A DNA stretch of 64,000 nt from Janthinobacterium lividum PAMC 25724 (GTDB lineage: Bacteria > Pseudomonadota > Gammaproteobacteria > Burkholderiales > Burkholderiaceae_D). Positions 1 to 7,977 of this stretch are shown here, in pieces. Each line of letters starts with the position of its first letter. Position 1 is the first letter of the stretch. The notes beneath the pieces were generated by a model. That model was given only the letters and a program-made list of their open reading frames with translations. It made no database searches and was not told the origin of the DNA. A program made the translations under genes and the position numbers. Location of the stretch: NCBI GenBank assembly GCA_000242815.2, contig AHHB01000026.1:83164-147163 (forward strand), given 5' to 3'.

Positions 1-1
1 C

Positions 2-1120
2 GTCGATGAACTGGCGCAAAAAGAGCAACTGACCATCCGCATCGCCTACAACCTGTTTACGCAAAACAAGGGCGCCGAGCTGCAAGACTTTCAGAAGTGG
101 ACCGGCATGCTGAAACCGGGCGACGGCACGGACTTCTTGCGCCACAACGGCGCCGGCGAAATGCTGGTGTTTTCCGCCGCCGACTTCGAGGATTTCATCG
201 AGCCGCGCCCCGAACTGGCCGCTGGCATGGAAGGCGAGCTGGAAAAGGTCGTGCGCCACCTGGTCGAGCAGCGCTGGCCATTTCGCCTGCATGCCACCTA
301 TGACGAATCGATCAGCCGCATGCTCGACGTGTTCGAAAAGGTTAACCGCGATACGCCGTTCGCCGGCTTGCACTGGCTGTTCGACCACGCGGAAACCATC
401 AGCCTGAAAAATATCGACCGCGTCAAGGCGCTGGGTGGCGGCCTGGCCATCCAGCACCGCATGGCTTTCCAGGGCGAGTATTTTGTCGAGCGCTACGGCG
501 CCCACGCTGCCAGGGCTACGCCGCCCGTGCAGCGCATGCTGGACGCGGGCGTGCCCGTGGGCGGCGGCACCGATGCCACCAGGGTCGCCAGCTATAACCC
601 CTGGACGGCGCTGTACTGGCTGGTATCGGGGCGCACCGTGGGCGGCCTGGCCCTGACGGATGCAGCGGGCAGATTGTCGCGCGACACGGCGCTGGAGCTG
701 TGGACGGCGGGCAGTGCCTGGTTTTCCAGCGAGCAGGGCAAGAAGGGACGCATCCGCGAGGGCATGCTGGCCGACCTGGCCGTATTGTCGGCCGATTATT
801 TCATGGTGTCGGAAGAGGCGATCAAGTCCATCGAATCCGTGCTGACCGTGGTGGGCGGCAAAATCGTCTATGGCCAGGGGCCATTTTCTTCGCTGGCTCC
901 GCCTTCGATTCCCGTGTTGCCCGAATGGTCGCCCGTGCGCACCGTGCCGGGCCATTACCGTGCTGCGGCCACGCCGGCGCAAGCGTTGCTGCCGCACCAG
1001 TGCGCGGGCGCCTGCGGCGTGCATGCGCATGCGCACGACCGGGTGCGCAAGTCGGTCGTGCCGATTTCCGATTTTTCCGGCTTTTGGGGCGCGCTCGGGT
1101 GCAGCTGCTTCGCTTTCTAG
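2..1120 (+). CDS. Amidohydrolase family 3 (YtcJ-like) protein, 5' end outside the window
   Basis: The reading frame is open from base 2, so only the C-terminal part (about 372 residues) is present. It resembles metal-dependent amidohydrolases of the YtcJ/amidohydrolase_3 type. Visible landmarks are a conserved His in HWLFDHAETI, the segment IQHRMAFQG, and GGGTDATRVASYNPW, which carries the metal-binding Asp late in the TIM barrel. A beta-sandwich tail follows (DLAVLSADYFMV). The extreme C-terminus is rich in Cys and His (HQCAGACGVHAHAHDR, then GCSCFAF). The family hydrolyses amide or related C-N bonds in small molecules; the substrate here is unknown. Two XapX genes follow 9 bp downstream, probably in the same transcript. 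Confidence 0.85.
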   Translation, partial: VDELAQKEQLTIRIAYNLFTQNKGAELQDFQKWTGMLKPGDGTDFLRHNGAGEMLVFSAADFEDFIEPRPELAAGMEGELEKVVRHLVEQRWPFRLHATYDESISRMLDVFEKVNRDTPFAGLHWLFDHAETISLKNIDRVKALGGGLAIQHRMAFQGEYFVERYGAHAARATPPVQRMLDAGVPVGGGTDATRVASYNPWTALYWLVSGRTVGGLALTDAAGRLSRDTALELWTAGSAWFSSEQGKKGRIREGMLADLAVLSADYFMVSEEAIKSIESVLTVVGGKIVYGQGPFSSLAPPSIPVLPEWSPVRTVPGHYRAAATPAQALLPHQCAGACGVHAHAHDRVRKSVVPISDFSGFWGALGCSCFAF

Positions 1121-1129
1121 GGGAACTTC

Positions 1130-1330
1130 ATGCAATACAAAAAAGTGATTTTGGGGCTGCTGCTGGCCTTTGTCGTGGGCTTCGTCTGCCAGTTGGCGCA
1201 CATCCCCGTGCCGGCGCCGCCAGTGCTGGGCGCTGCGCTGCTGGTGTTTCTGACTAGCTGCGGCTATTGGCTGACGGGCCTGTACCTTGAGCGCCGCGCA
1301 CCAGCACAAGCGCAGCCGGAGGCGCCATGA
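1130..1330 (+). CDS. XapX domain small membrane protein
   Basis: A 66-residue protein with two hydrophobic segments (about residues 5-23 and 32-52) around the signature PVPAPPVLGAALLV, which matches the XapX (DUF1427) family of tiny inner-membrane proteins named after the E. coli xanthosine operon. Their function is not established. The gene starts 9 bp after the amidohydrolase stop, behind a GGGGAAC ribosome site, and its stop overlaps the next start as ATGA, so it looks translationally coupled in a three-gene operon. Confidence 0.75.
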   Translation: MQYKKVILGLLLAFVVGFVCQLAHIPVPAPPVLGAALLVFLTSCGYWLTGLYLERRAPAQAQPEAP

Positions 1331-1485
1331 ACGTCATGCTGGCCGGCGCCGTGCTCGGCGTGCTGGTGGGCGTCGTGTGTCGCCGGTTCGACCTGCCATC
1401 GCCCACGCCACCCACGCCGACAGGCGCGGCGATGGTGGTGGCCATGACTTTGGGCTTTGTCGTGGCCGGGCATGTCAGTCCCTGA
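1327..1485 (+). CDS. Second XapX-like small membrane protein
   Basis: A 52-residue protein starting at the ATG that overlaps the previous stop (ATGA at 1327-1330). It has two hydrophobic stretches around LPSPTPPTPTGAAMV, the same proline-rich turn as in its neighbour, so it is probably a tandem paralogue. The two may form a four-helix membrane unit together, but that is inference. A strong terminator palindrome starts 6 bp after the stop and closes the operon. Confidence 0.65.
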   Translation: MNVMLAGAVLGVLVGVVCRRFDLPSPTPPTPTGAAMVVAMTLGFVVAGHVSP

Positions 1486-1490
1486 ACGTA

Positions 1491-1516
1491 AAAAAACCGG
1501 CCTAGGCCGGTTTTTT
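1491..1516. terminator. Bidirectional intrinsic terminator
   Basis: A perfect 26-bp palindrome with six A, the core CCGGCCTAGGCCGG and six T. It sits between the end of the XapX operon and the end of the convergent suhB gene, so it can serve both strands. Confidence 0.85.
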
Positions 1517-1550
1517 CAGTATGCCGCGTGCGCGACGCCGATGCTTAACC

Positions 1551-2342
1551 TTACGCGAAAGGCGTCAGCAAGGTAATCATCTGGCCAAAGATCTTCGGGC
1601 TGGCGGCAATCACGTCACCCTTGTACAGGTAGTCCGATTCGCCGCTGAACTCGCCGACGATACCGCCCGATTCCGTGATCATCAGGGCGCCGGCAGCGAT
1701 ATCCCAGGGCTTCAAGCCTTTTTCGTAGAAGCCATCGAGGCGACCGCAAGCGACGTAAGCCAGGTCCAGCGCGGCCGAGCCGGCGCGACGTACGCCCTGG
1801 CTGCGTTCACCCATGATCGCGTACATCTTCAGGTATTCATCGAGTGCGCGGGCGCTGCCTGCCACGTAGCCGGTGCCCAGCAGGGCGTTCGAGATGCGGT
1901 CCAGCTTGGTGACGCGGATGCGTTTTTCATTCAGGTAGGCGCCGGCGCCTTTGGTGGCTGTAAACAGGTCGTTGCGTACCGGGTCGTAGATGACGGCTTG
2001 CGTGACGACGCCGCGATGCGCGAGCGCGATCGAGATGCAGTACTGCGGGAAGCCGTGGATAAAGTTGGTGGTGCCATCGATCGGGTCGATGATCCATTGA
2101 AATTCATTCTCGTCATGGCTATTGGCGGAAGCTCCCGATTCCTCAGCCAGGAACGCGTGGTCCGGGTAGGCTTTGGACAGCACCTCGATGATGGCTTGTT
2201 CGGCCGCCTGGTCGACGTCGGTGACGAAATCGTTATGTTGTTTTTCCGTGACGACGACGCGGTCGAGGTCAAAAGAGGCGCGGTTGATGACGGCGGCGCC
2301 GCGGCGGGCGGCTTTGATCGCCGTGTTGAGCATTGGGTGCAT
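1551..2342 (-). CDS. suhB: Inositol-1-monophosphatase family protein SuhB
   Basis: A 263-residue protein of the inositol monophosphatase/SuhB family. It hydrolyses inositol phosphates with Mg2+, and in enterobacteria it also acts in rRNA transcription antitermination. The metal-site motifs are all present: LAEESGAS, then [13 protein letters not shown], and near the C-terminus [18 protein letters not shown] chose the start beginning MHPMLNTA, which matches the usual family length; a longer reading from 2363 would add seven residues. The gene points away from trmJ. In related genomes suhB and trmJ are normally close divergent neighbours, and the trmJ remnant at 2529 lies exactly where that partner would be expected. 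Confidence 0.92.
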   Translation of the reverse strand: MHPMLNTAIKAARRGAAVINRASFDLDRVVVTEKQHNDFVTDVDQAAEQAIIEVLSKAYPDHAFLAEESGASANSHDENEFQWIIDPIDGTTNFIHGFPQYCISIALAHRGVVTQAVIYDPVRNDLFTATKGAGAYLNEKRIRVTKLDRISNALLGTGYVAGSARALDEYLKMYAIMGERSQGVRRAGSAALDLAYVACGRLDGFYEKGLKPWDIAAGALMITESGGIVGEFSGESDYLYKGDVIAASPKIFGQMITLLTPFA

Positions 2343-2528
2343 GTGAGCTTCCGTTAAAAGCACGCGACCGCCCAGCGTCGCCTTTCGGCGCCGGTACGAT
2401 AGAGTGCAAGAATGAATTAAAGAGCGGAGCGGTGTCGAACTGCTTAAAATCCCGGCCCGGCGTCAGCGTTTTGTGACTCCGTTTCCCGAAATTTTCTGTA
2501 TCGATACCGCGCAATAGCGCTATTTTAA

Positions 2529-2645
2529 ATGAATCTACCGGAAACCAACACGTCTCTTTTCAAGCGTCTGCGATTTATTCTTGCTGAAGCTAGTCGTCCT
2601 GGCAACATTGGCGGCGTTGTACGCGCCATGAAAACGCTGACTTAA
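2529..2645 (+). pseudogene. Truncated 5' fragment of trmJ
   Basis: An ATG at 2529 opens a 38-codon frame whose first 36 codons match the start of the intact trmJ at 4788. By eye 96 of 108 bases agree, and the peptide differs at only three positions (Ala/Val, Ala/Thr, Val/Ala). Similarity also reaches about 30 bp upstream of the start. After the shared stretch CGCGCCATGAAAACG (2622-2636) the sequence diverges and a stop follows two codons later. The fragment sits 187 bp from the suhB start, facing away, which is the normal place for trmJ. It is best read as the original 5' end left behind by an insertion. Confidence 0.85.
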
Positions 2646-3449
2646 GCGTTGTGCAATGGAACGCCTTTGCCGATGCAACTTTCACGTCATTCGTCGCATC
2701 GTATGTAGAAAATGCGCAGAAAATGCGCAGAAATGTGAATTTTTAAATTGAATATGTCACGATTTATATCGCTGTGCAGGCAATTTTTCCTCAGGGCGCG
2801 GCGACTTGCTTGCCGGTTGCACGAGTTGGCCGTTCCAGGCGACGACCCATCGCGCCGCCTGTCCTTTTTCTTGCCGACTTCTCGCGTTAAGGAAACGCTC
2901 CATGGCCAAGTTAAGCCGAAGCTGGGCATACATTTTTCTCATACCGCACGTGTCACAATCACCGCCATTCCCGACTGTTGTCTGCATCAATACGATAGGC
3001 GCTTTCTTCATTTGCTCGACTCAAGTTAATTGCAATGTGCACGGTTCGGCCGGACGGCCATCATGTCTTGGGTGCGCCAGTTAGTTACCGGACAGGGGGG
3101 ACTAATATATTGATACAAAAATTATAGCAGTTGCCGCGCAAAATTGCTTGATTGCTACCATTTATTCGACGGTTGATATGAAGCCTTAAGCCAGACCTCT
3201 GGCTCACTGCATCTCACAGCGCATACTTTGGGGCGTGTTCAGACGGCGGGTGTCGGGTACACCGACATTGGGCGACAGTTGTTGGCAGCATGGAGGGCCA
3301 ACGGCCAAGTCATTTTGTTGAAAAGCCTTTGCAGTAACGCTTTTCAGGCAGTCTGGCAGGCGGTACGCGTCAAAACAGTGATTGCCTAGTTGTGCCAAGT
3401 GTTTCTCATTTACAATGTCCGCACGCGTGCGACATCGAGTATATCGAAC
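2646..3449. other. Intergenic region, no supported gene (inside the putative element)
   Basis: About 800 bp of lower-GC sequence. It holds an 11-bp direct repeat (AAAATGCGCAG twice, about 2709-2730). Open frames of 80-95 codons occur on both strands but overlap each other, have no ribosome sites and resemble nothing I recognise. It may contain decayed genes and the promoter for the gene at 3450. Confidence 0.5.
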
Positions 3450-4010
3450 ATGAAACAGCCTATCTCCCCCATGCGCATGAATCTGTACTTGATACTCGCT
3501 ACGATCATTATGCATGGGCTGATGATGTTGGCGAACGAACTCTTCTTTGCGAGAGCACAATTCCTGAAAGGCATCGGGTGGATTTATTTGCCCGCCGGTA
3601 CGCGCCTCTTGTGCACGCTGCTGTTCGGCAGGTCGGGCGCGGTTGGCTTGCTGATCACCGGATGGTTCGCCTGCTACTGGTACTACTTTCCAGGCGATCC
3701 GTTGCGAGCGACGATGGGCGCGATTGCGGGGGCCATTGGCCCTTATCTGGTCTACGTGATCGCGCAAGAGCGATTGGGCTTACGCGCTTCGTTGACGAAC
3801 CTGACGCCTCAGCGGCTGTTGCTGTGCGCCGTCGGCTGCTCGCTTGCGAGTCCGCTATTGCACCACCTCTGGTTTGCCATACGTGATGACCCTCACTTGA
3901 TGAGCGGCTTTGCCGTGATGTTTGTCGGTGACTTAATGGGGACATTGATCGTGGTGTACACGGCCAAAGGCGTGCTTGCGCTATTGCCCCCGCCTGCGTA
4001 TTCTCGTTGA
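3450..4010 (+). CDS. MASE1-like integral membrane protein without output domain
   Basis: A 186-residue, strongly hydrophobic protein with about five or six predicted membrane helices (from LYLILATIIMHGLMML at the N-terminus to LIVVYTAKGVLALL at the C-terminus). The ending FVGDLMGTLIVVYTAK resembles the last helix of MASE1 sensor domains, which usually precede GGDEF, EAL or histidine kinase modules. Here the protein stops right after it, so it is a free-standing sensor-like membrane domain. I chose the ATG at 3450 (MKQPISPM); MRMNLY a few codons later is also possible. It precedes the winged-helix regulator by 81 bp, inside the putative trmJ-inserted element. Function unknown. Confidence 0.6.
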   Translation: MKQPISPMRMNLYLILATIIMHGLMMLANELFFARAQFLKGIGWIYLPAGTRLLCTLLFGRSGAVGLLITGWFACYWYYFPGDPLRATMGAIAGAIGPYLVYVIAQERLGLRASLTNLTPQRLLLCAVGCSLASPLLHHLWFAIRDDPHLMSGFAVMFVGDLMGTLIVVYTAKGVLALLPPPAYSR

Positions 4011-4091
4011 TCAGTCATTTGCGTGCTAGAATTTATAGCAGTAAAGACTGTCGCTTGAGCCGACAATTACACAGTAGTTTACAACCGCGCC

Positions 4092-4448
4092 ATGACAACT
4101 CCTAAACGCCCCGCCGACATCTATATGCGCTTCCTGCAATTAGCAGAGGCATTACGTGGTTTGCCATCCCTGCCGTCGCTCGATCCCTTGGAAGAGCGTA
4201 TTTTGGGTATCATAGCGCGTGCCGGACAGGAGCAGCAGCGGCTCTCCGTACGCGACATGATGGGAAAAAAAGAGTTAGGCTCACCGGCGACACTGCACAG
4301 TCGGCTGACCTCCATGCGCGAGAAGGGCTGGATCATGCTGTCCGACACCGAAGACGCGCGTCGCAAGCAAATCGAGCTTACGCAGGCTGCGTTACTGCAT
4401 TTTGACAAGCTCTCCAAGTGCCTGCAGCAGGCGACAAAACTCGCTTGA
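4092..4448 (+). CDS. MarR-like winged-helix DNA-binding protein
   Basis: A 118-residue protein. The middle (about residues 35-100) reads as a winged helix: LEERILGIIARAGQEQQRLS, then a recognition segment with SPATLHSRLTSMREKGW, then a wing with DTEDARRKQIELT, a typical MarR-type hairpin. The C-terminal helix ends LSKCLQQATKLA. It is likely a small transcription regulator. It lies downstream of the MASE1-like protein on the same strand within the putative element, and may regulate that gene or the element itself. Ligand and targets cannot be told from sequence. Confidence 0.6.
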   Translation: MTTPKRPADIYMRFLQLAEALRGLPSLPSLDPLEERILGIIARAGQEQQRLSVRDMMGKKELGSPATLHSRLTSMREKGWIMLSDTEDARRKQIELTQAALLHFDKLSKCLQQATKLA

Positions 4449-4787
4449 GCAACAAGGAGAGCAACAAGGAGACCAACAGCATTGTCGTCTAAATTGTTTT
4501 GTAATTTATAGCGGCATGTGGTGGTTGACGTTAGCCTGGCAATATCGAAAAGTGCAGCGGGTGAAATGGCTGAGCGAAACCTTGATGCGGTTCTGGCTCC
4601 AGACGATGGTGATCCTGTCGCTCTGGCATGAAAGATCAAAAAAATTAAATAAAATACAATTTTAAAAATTAGGAACAAGTGCGGCTGCACAGGCGAGTAC
4701 GGGGTAAAATCGAGCCTTGTGGGGCAAAGTAGCGGTCAATTCGCTGTCATCCCCTTGTTTATTGATACTGCACAATGTGCCCCTTAA
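4449..4787. other. Intergenic region upstream of trmJ
   Basis: About 340 bp. It starts with two near-copies of GAGCAACAAG right after the regulator stop and has an AT-rich patch near 4635-4675. It must contain the present promoter of trmJ if the element hypothesis is right. The last ~25 bp before the trmJ start resemble the sequence before the truncated copy at 2529. Confidence 0.5.
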
Positions 4788-5552
4788 ATGAATCTGCCTG
4801 AAACCAACACATCTCTTTTCAAACGCCTGCGATTTATTCTTGTAGAAACTAGTCGTCCTGGTAACATTGGCGGCGTCGCGCGCGCCATGAAAACGATGGG
4901 GTTTTCCGATCTGGTGCTGGTCAACCCGCGTTTTCCCGATGCCTTGACGGATGCCGAAGCGGTGGCCTTCGCCAGTGGCGCGCAGGATATATTGTCTGGC
5001 GCGCGCATTGTCGGCTCGATTGCCGAAGCGCTCGAAGGCTGCAATTACGCGGCCGCAGTCTCGGCCCGCCTGCGCGAATTTTCTCCGCCCGTCACGGCCC
5101 CGCGCGCCATTGCGGCGCAGCTCGTCGCCAGCGCTGACCTGCATGCCGCCGTCATTTTCGGCAATGAGCGCTTCGGCTTGCCCAACGAGATCGTCGAGCA
5201 GTGCAATGTGCTGATCAATATACCCGCCAATGCCGAGTATTCATCGCTCAATCTGTCGCAGGCGGCGCAAGTCGTCGCCTATGAATGTCGCGTGGCCGCT
5301 CTTGGCGACGGGCAGATCGCCAGTGCCGTCGGTTTCCATGGCGACGCGGCCAGCCTGGCGCAGGTCGACGGCATGTACGATCACTTGCAGCAGGCGCTGG
5401 TGGCCATCGATTTCCTCGATGCCGACAACCCGAAAAAACTCATGCCCCGCTTGAAACGCCTGTTTTCGCGCACGGGACTGGAGACGGAAGAAGTCAACAT
5501 CCTGCGCGGCATCGCGCGCCATATCCTGGCAATGGCCAAAAAAGCATCCTGA
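4788..5552 (+). CDS. trmJ: tRNA (cytidine/uridine-32-2'-O)-methyltransferase TrmJ
   Basis: A 254-residue SPOUT-class methyltransferase that modifies the ribose of nucleotide 32 in the anticodon loop of several tRNAs using S-adenosylmethionine. Family motifs are NIGGVARAMKTMGF near residues 26-40, FGNERFGLPNEIVEQCN in the middle, and YSSLNLSQAAQVVAYE in the knotted cofactor site. The length is normal for the family. The first ~108 bp exist a second time at 2529, and codon use in that stretch is visibly less GC-rich than in the rest of the gene, consistent with a replaced 5' end. The gene appears intact. Confidence 0.93.
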   Translation: MNLPETNTSLFKRLRFILVETSRPGNIGGVARAMKTMGFSDLVLVNPRFPDALTDAEAVAFASGAQDILSGARIVGSIAEALEGCNYAAAVSARLREFSPPVTAPRAIAAQLVASADLHAAVIFGNERFGLPNEIVEQCNVLINIPANAEYSSLNLSQAAQVVAYECRVAALGDGQIASAVGFHGDAASLAQVDGMYDHLQQALVAIDFLDADNPKKLMPRLKRLFSRTGLETEEVNILRGIARHILAMAKKAS

Positions 5553-5807
5553 TCGAGATCTGGCGGCCGCGCCAGTGCATTCCATTGCTCGCTTGCTCGC
5601 CATCTCCAAGCAGCTGAGTTTCCGCTGCGTAGCCGCCCCCGCCGCAGGCCATCGCCTGGCTCGAAGTCGCGCATGGCCGATGCTTTCAGTCGAAAAAATA
5701 GATGCGGTGCTCTAAGTTTTGCGTGCAGGCAAGCACTTCCTTTGGCGTACACTGGTTTGCAAAAGGCTGTACAAAACAAGGGGAGACAAAGTGGTGGAGA
5801 CATGCTG

Positions 5808-6326
5808 ATGCGACGCAGATCGTTTCTGAAATTGGGCGTGCTCGGCGCCTGCGCGCTGGCCGTCGGCGGCGCCGCATACCGCGCGCTGCGGGGGCCTGCG
5901 CCGCCTGGCCGCTTCGTGCTCGATGGCGAGGCGCGTGCGGCGCTGACGGCCATCGTGCCGGCCATGCTGGGCGAGGCCTTGCCACCGGCCGGCGCTGCGC
6001 GCAGCAAGGCCCTCGATGGCGCCATCGCCGGCGTGGACACGGCCATTCATGGCCTACCCCTGGCGGCGCAGCAGGAAGTGCAAGACCTGTTTGGTTTGCT
6101 GGCGCTGGCGCCCGCACGGCGTTTCGTCGCCGGCGTTGACCAAGGCTGGCCCGGGGCCGACCCGGCCCAGGTCGCCGCCTTCCTGCAGGCGTGGCGCACG
6201 CACCGCCTGGCCACCCTGCAGACGGCTTATCTGGCGCTGCACGACCTGATCCTTGGCGCCTGGTACGCCGATGCCTCCCACTGGGCCGCCATCGGCTACC
6301 CGGGACCGCTGCCTGAATTGAGTTGA
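5808..6326 (+). CDS. Tat-signal small subunit, gluconate 2-dehydrogenase subunit 3-like
   Basis: A 172-residue protein starting MRRRSFLKLGVLGACALAVG, a twin-arginine (Tat) signal of the RRxFLK type followed by a hydrophobic core. The remainder is helical and resembles the small Tat-exported subunits that accompany GMC-type flavoprotein dehydrogenases (gluconate 2-dehydrogenase subunit 3 family). I chose the ATG at 5808 because GGAGA lies about 7 bp upstream; the ATG at 5802 is too close to that site. The GMC oxidoreductase starts 10 bp after the stop. The small subunit probably carries the folded partner through the Tat pathway. Confidence 0.7.
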   Translation: MRRRSFLKLGVLGACALAVGGAAYRALRGPAPPGRFVLDGEARAALTAIVPAMLGEALPPAGAARSKALDGAIAGVDTAIHGLPLAAQQEVQDLFGLLALAPARRFVAGVDQGWPGADPAQVAAFLQAWRTHRLATLQTAYLALHDLILGAWYADASHWAAIGYPGPLPELS

Positions 6327-6336
6327 CAAGGCCATC

Positions 6337-7977
6337 ATGAGCACATCTCCCATTCCCGACCCTATCGCCATCGGCGTTGCCAGCGGCTGGAACGTCACCG
6401 ACGCCAGCACCTTGAGCGCCGAGCGCACCTTCGAAGCGGACGTCGTCGTCATCGGCACCGGCGCCGGCGGCGGCGTGACGGCGGAAATCCTCGCGCTGGC
6501 CGGCTTGAAAGTCTTGCTTGTCGAAGAGGGCGGCCTGAAGTCTTCGAAACACTTCAAGATGCGCGAAGCCGATGCGTATCCCACTTTGTACCAGGAATCG
6601 GCCGCGCGCAAGACGCGCGACAAGGCCATCAACATCTTGCAGGGGCGCACCGTCGGCGGTTCCACTACCGTCAACTGGACCTCGAGCTTTCGCACGCCGC
6701 CCGGCACCCTGGAATACTGGCACAAGCACTTTGGCTTGGCAGGCTATGGCGTCGATGCGATGGCGCCGTGGTTCGCCATGATGGAAAAACGCCTGCACGT
6801 GAGCGACTGGGCCGCGCCACCGAACGAAAACAACGACTTATTGCGCCGTGGCGCCACGGCGCTGGGCATCCCCACGGCAGCCATCCGGCGCAATGTGAAC
6901 GGTTGCTGGAACCTCGGCTACTGCGGCATGGGGTGCCCGACCAATGCCAAGCAGTCGATGCTGGTGACGACGATCCCCTCGGCGCTGGCGCTGGGCGCGG
7001 GCCTGCTCGTGCATGCGCGTGCCGAACGTTTCATCTTCAAGGGCGAGCGCATCGACAGCCTGCAAGTGAGCGCGCTCGATGCCAGCGGCCAGGCACCGAC
7101 GGGCGTACGCCTGAGCGTCAAGGCGAAGCATTTTGTGCTCGCTGGCGGCGCCATCAACTCGCCGGCGCTGCTGTTGCGCTCGCAGGCACCTGACCCGCAT
7201 GGCTTGCTGGGTCGGCGCACCTTTTTGCATCCGACGGTGATCTCGGCGGGCCTGTTCCCTCAGCGCGTCGATGCCTATGCGGGCGCGCCGCAGACGATTT
7301 ATTCCGACCATTTCCTGCACGTGGCGCCCATCGACGGTGCTATCGGCTACAAGCTCGAAGCGCCGCCCTTGCATCCGCTGCTGATGGCTACCACGATGGG
7401 CGGCTTCGGCGATGAACATGCGCGCACCATGCGCGAATTCCCCCATGTGCAGGGCTTGCTGGCGCTGCTGCGCGACGGTTTTCACCACGATTCCGTGGGC
7501 GGCAGCGTGTCCATCGACAGTTTCGGCGCGCCCGTGCTCGACTATCCGCTCACGCCTTTTATGTGGGATGGCGTGCGGCGCGCGCTGTTGTCGATGGCCG
7601 AAATCCAGTTCGCCGCCGGTGCGAAAAGCGTGTATCCCGTGCACGAGCTGGCCAGCCACTACACCAGCTGGGCGCAGGCGAAACAGGCCATCAATGCCTT
7701 GCCATTGAAGGCGCTGCTGACGCGCGTGGTGTCGGCCCACGTGATGGGCGGCTGTACCATGTCGGACGATGCGCGCTTGGGCGTGACCGGTGTCGATGGG
7801 AGCTACCACGGCGTGCGCAACTTGTCTGTACACGACGGTTCGTTGTTTCCCACCTCGATCGGCGCCAATCCGCAACTGACGATCTATGCGCTAGCGGCGC
7901 GCCTGGCCAGCGGCCTGGCGCAAGCGATGACCGGCAAGCCGGCCCCCGTACCCATGCCCGCCCCAGCGAAGGCATGA
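6337..7977 (+). CDS. GMC family FAD-dependent oxidoreductase
   Basis: A 546-residue glucose-methanol-choline oxidoreductase. The N-terminal FAD fold is seen in DVVVIGTGAGGGVTAE (about residues 31-46), followed by GRTVGGSTTVNWTSSF. A Cys-containing segment NLGYCGMGCPTNAKQSM resembles that of long-chain alcohol oxidase-like members. The C-terminal active site shows SAHVMGGCTM (catalytic His) and GANPQLTIYALA (catalytic Asn). No signal peptide of its own is visible, so export would depend on the Tat-signal subunit encoded just upstream. The next gene overlaps by 4 bp and encodes a lipase-like hydrolase, hinting at an alcohol released from an ester as substrate, but this is inference. Confidence 0.88.
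   Translation: MSTSPIPDPIAIGVASGWNVTDASTLSAERTFEADVVVIGTGAGGGVTAEILALAGLKVLLVEEGGLKSSKHFKMREADAYPTLYQESAARKTRDKAINILQGRTVGGSTTVNWTSSFRTPPGTLEYWHKHFGLAGYGVDAMAPWFAMMEKRLHVSDWAAPPNENNDLLRRGATALGIPTAAIRRNVNGCWNLGYCGMGCPTNAKQSMLVTTIPSALALGAGLLVHARAERFIFKGERIDSLQVSALDASGQAPTGVRLSVKAKHFVLAGGAINSPALLLRSQAPDPHGLLGRRTFLHPTVISAGLFPQRVDAYAGAPQTIYSDHFLHVAPIDGAIGYKLEAPPLHPLLMATTMGGFGDEHARTMREFPHVQGLLALLRDGFHHDSVGGSVSIDSFGAPVLDYPLTPFMWDGVRRALLSMAEIQFAAGAKSVYPVHELASHYTSWAQAKQAINALPLKALLTRVVSAHVMGGCTMSDDARLGVTGVDGSYHGVRNLSVHDGSLFPTSIGANPQLTIYALAARLASGLAQAMTGKPAPVPMPAPAKA

Larger units (their letters stand above)
2637..4895. mobile_element. Putative integrated element (remnant) at the 5' end of trmJ
   Basis: The interval is bounded by an identical 15-bp sequence, CGCGCCATGAAAACG, at 2622-2636 and 4881-4895. 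Each copy sits inside a copy of the trmJ start. Joining the left copy to the sequence after the right copy would restore a full in-frame trmJ. This is the arrangement left by site-specific integration into the 5' end of a gene, where the element supplies a new promoter and N-terminus. The inside is less GC-rich than its neighbours and carries a membrane protein and a winged-helix regulator. No integrase is visible, so it would be a decayed or non-autonomous element. Confidence 0.55.

Noticed and set aside
2757..3011. An 84-codon minus-strand frame in the trmJ insert
   Set aside because: It overlaps similar frames on the other strand, lacks a ribosome site, and I recognise no family. It could be a decayed gene.
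2637..4895. A simple insertion sequence at trmJ
   Set aside because: No transposase and no inverted terminal repeats; the duplicated sequence is over 100 bp, far longer than an IS target duplication.
5808..6326. Longer start at 5673 for the Tat-signal subunit
   Set aside because: It would bury the twin-arginine motif ~45 residues inside the protein; the ribosome site fits the ATG at 5808.
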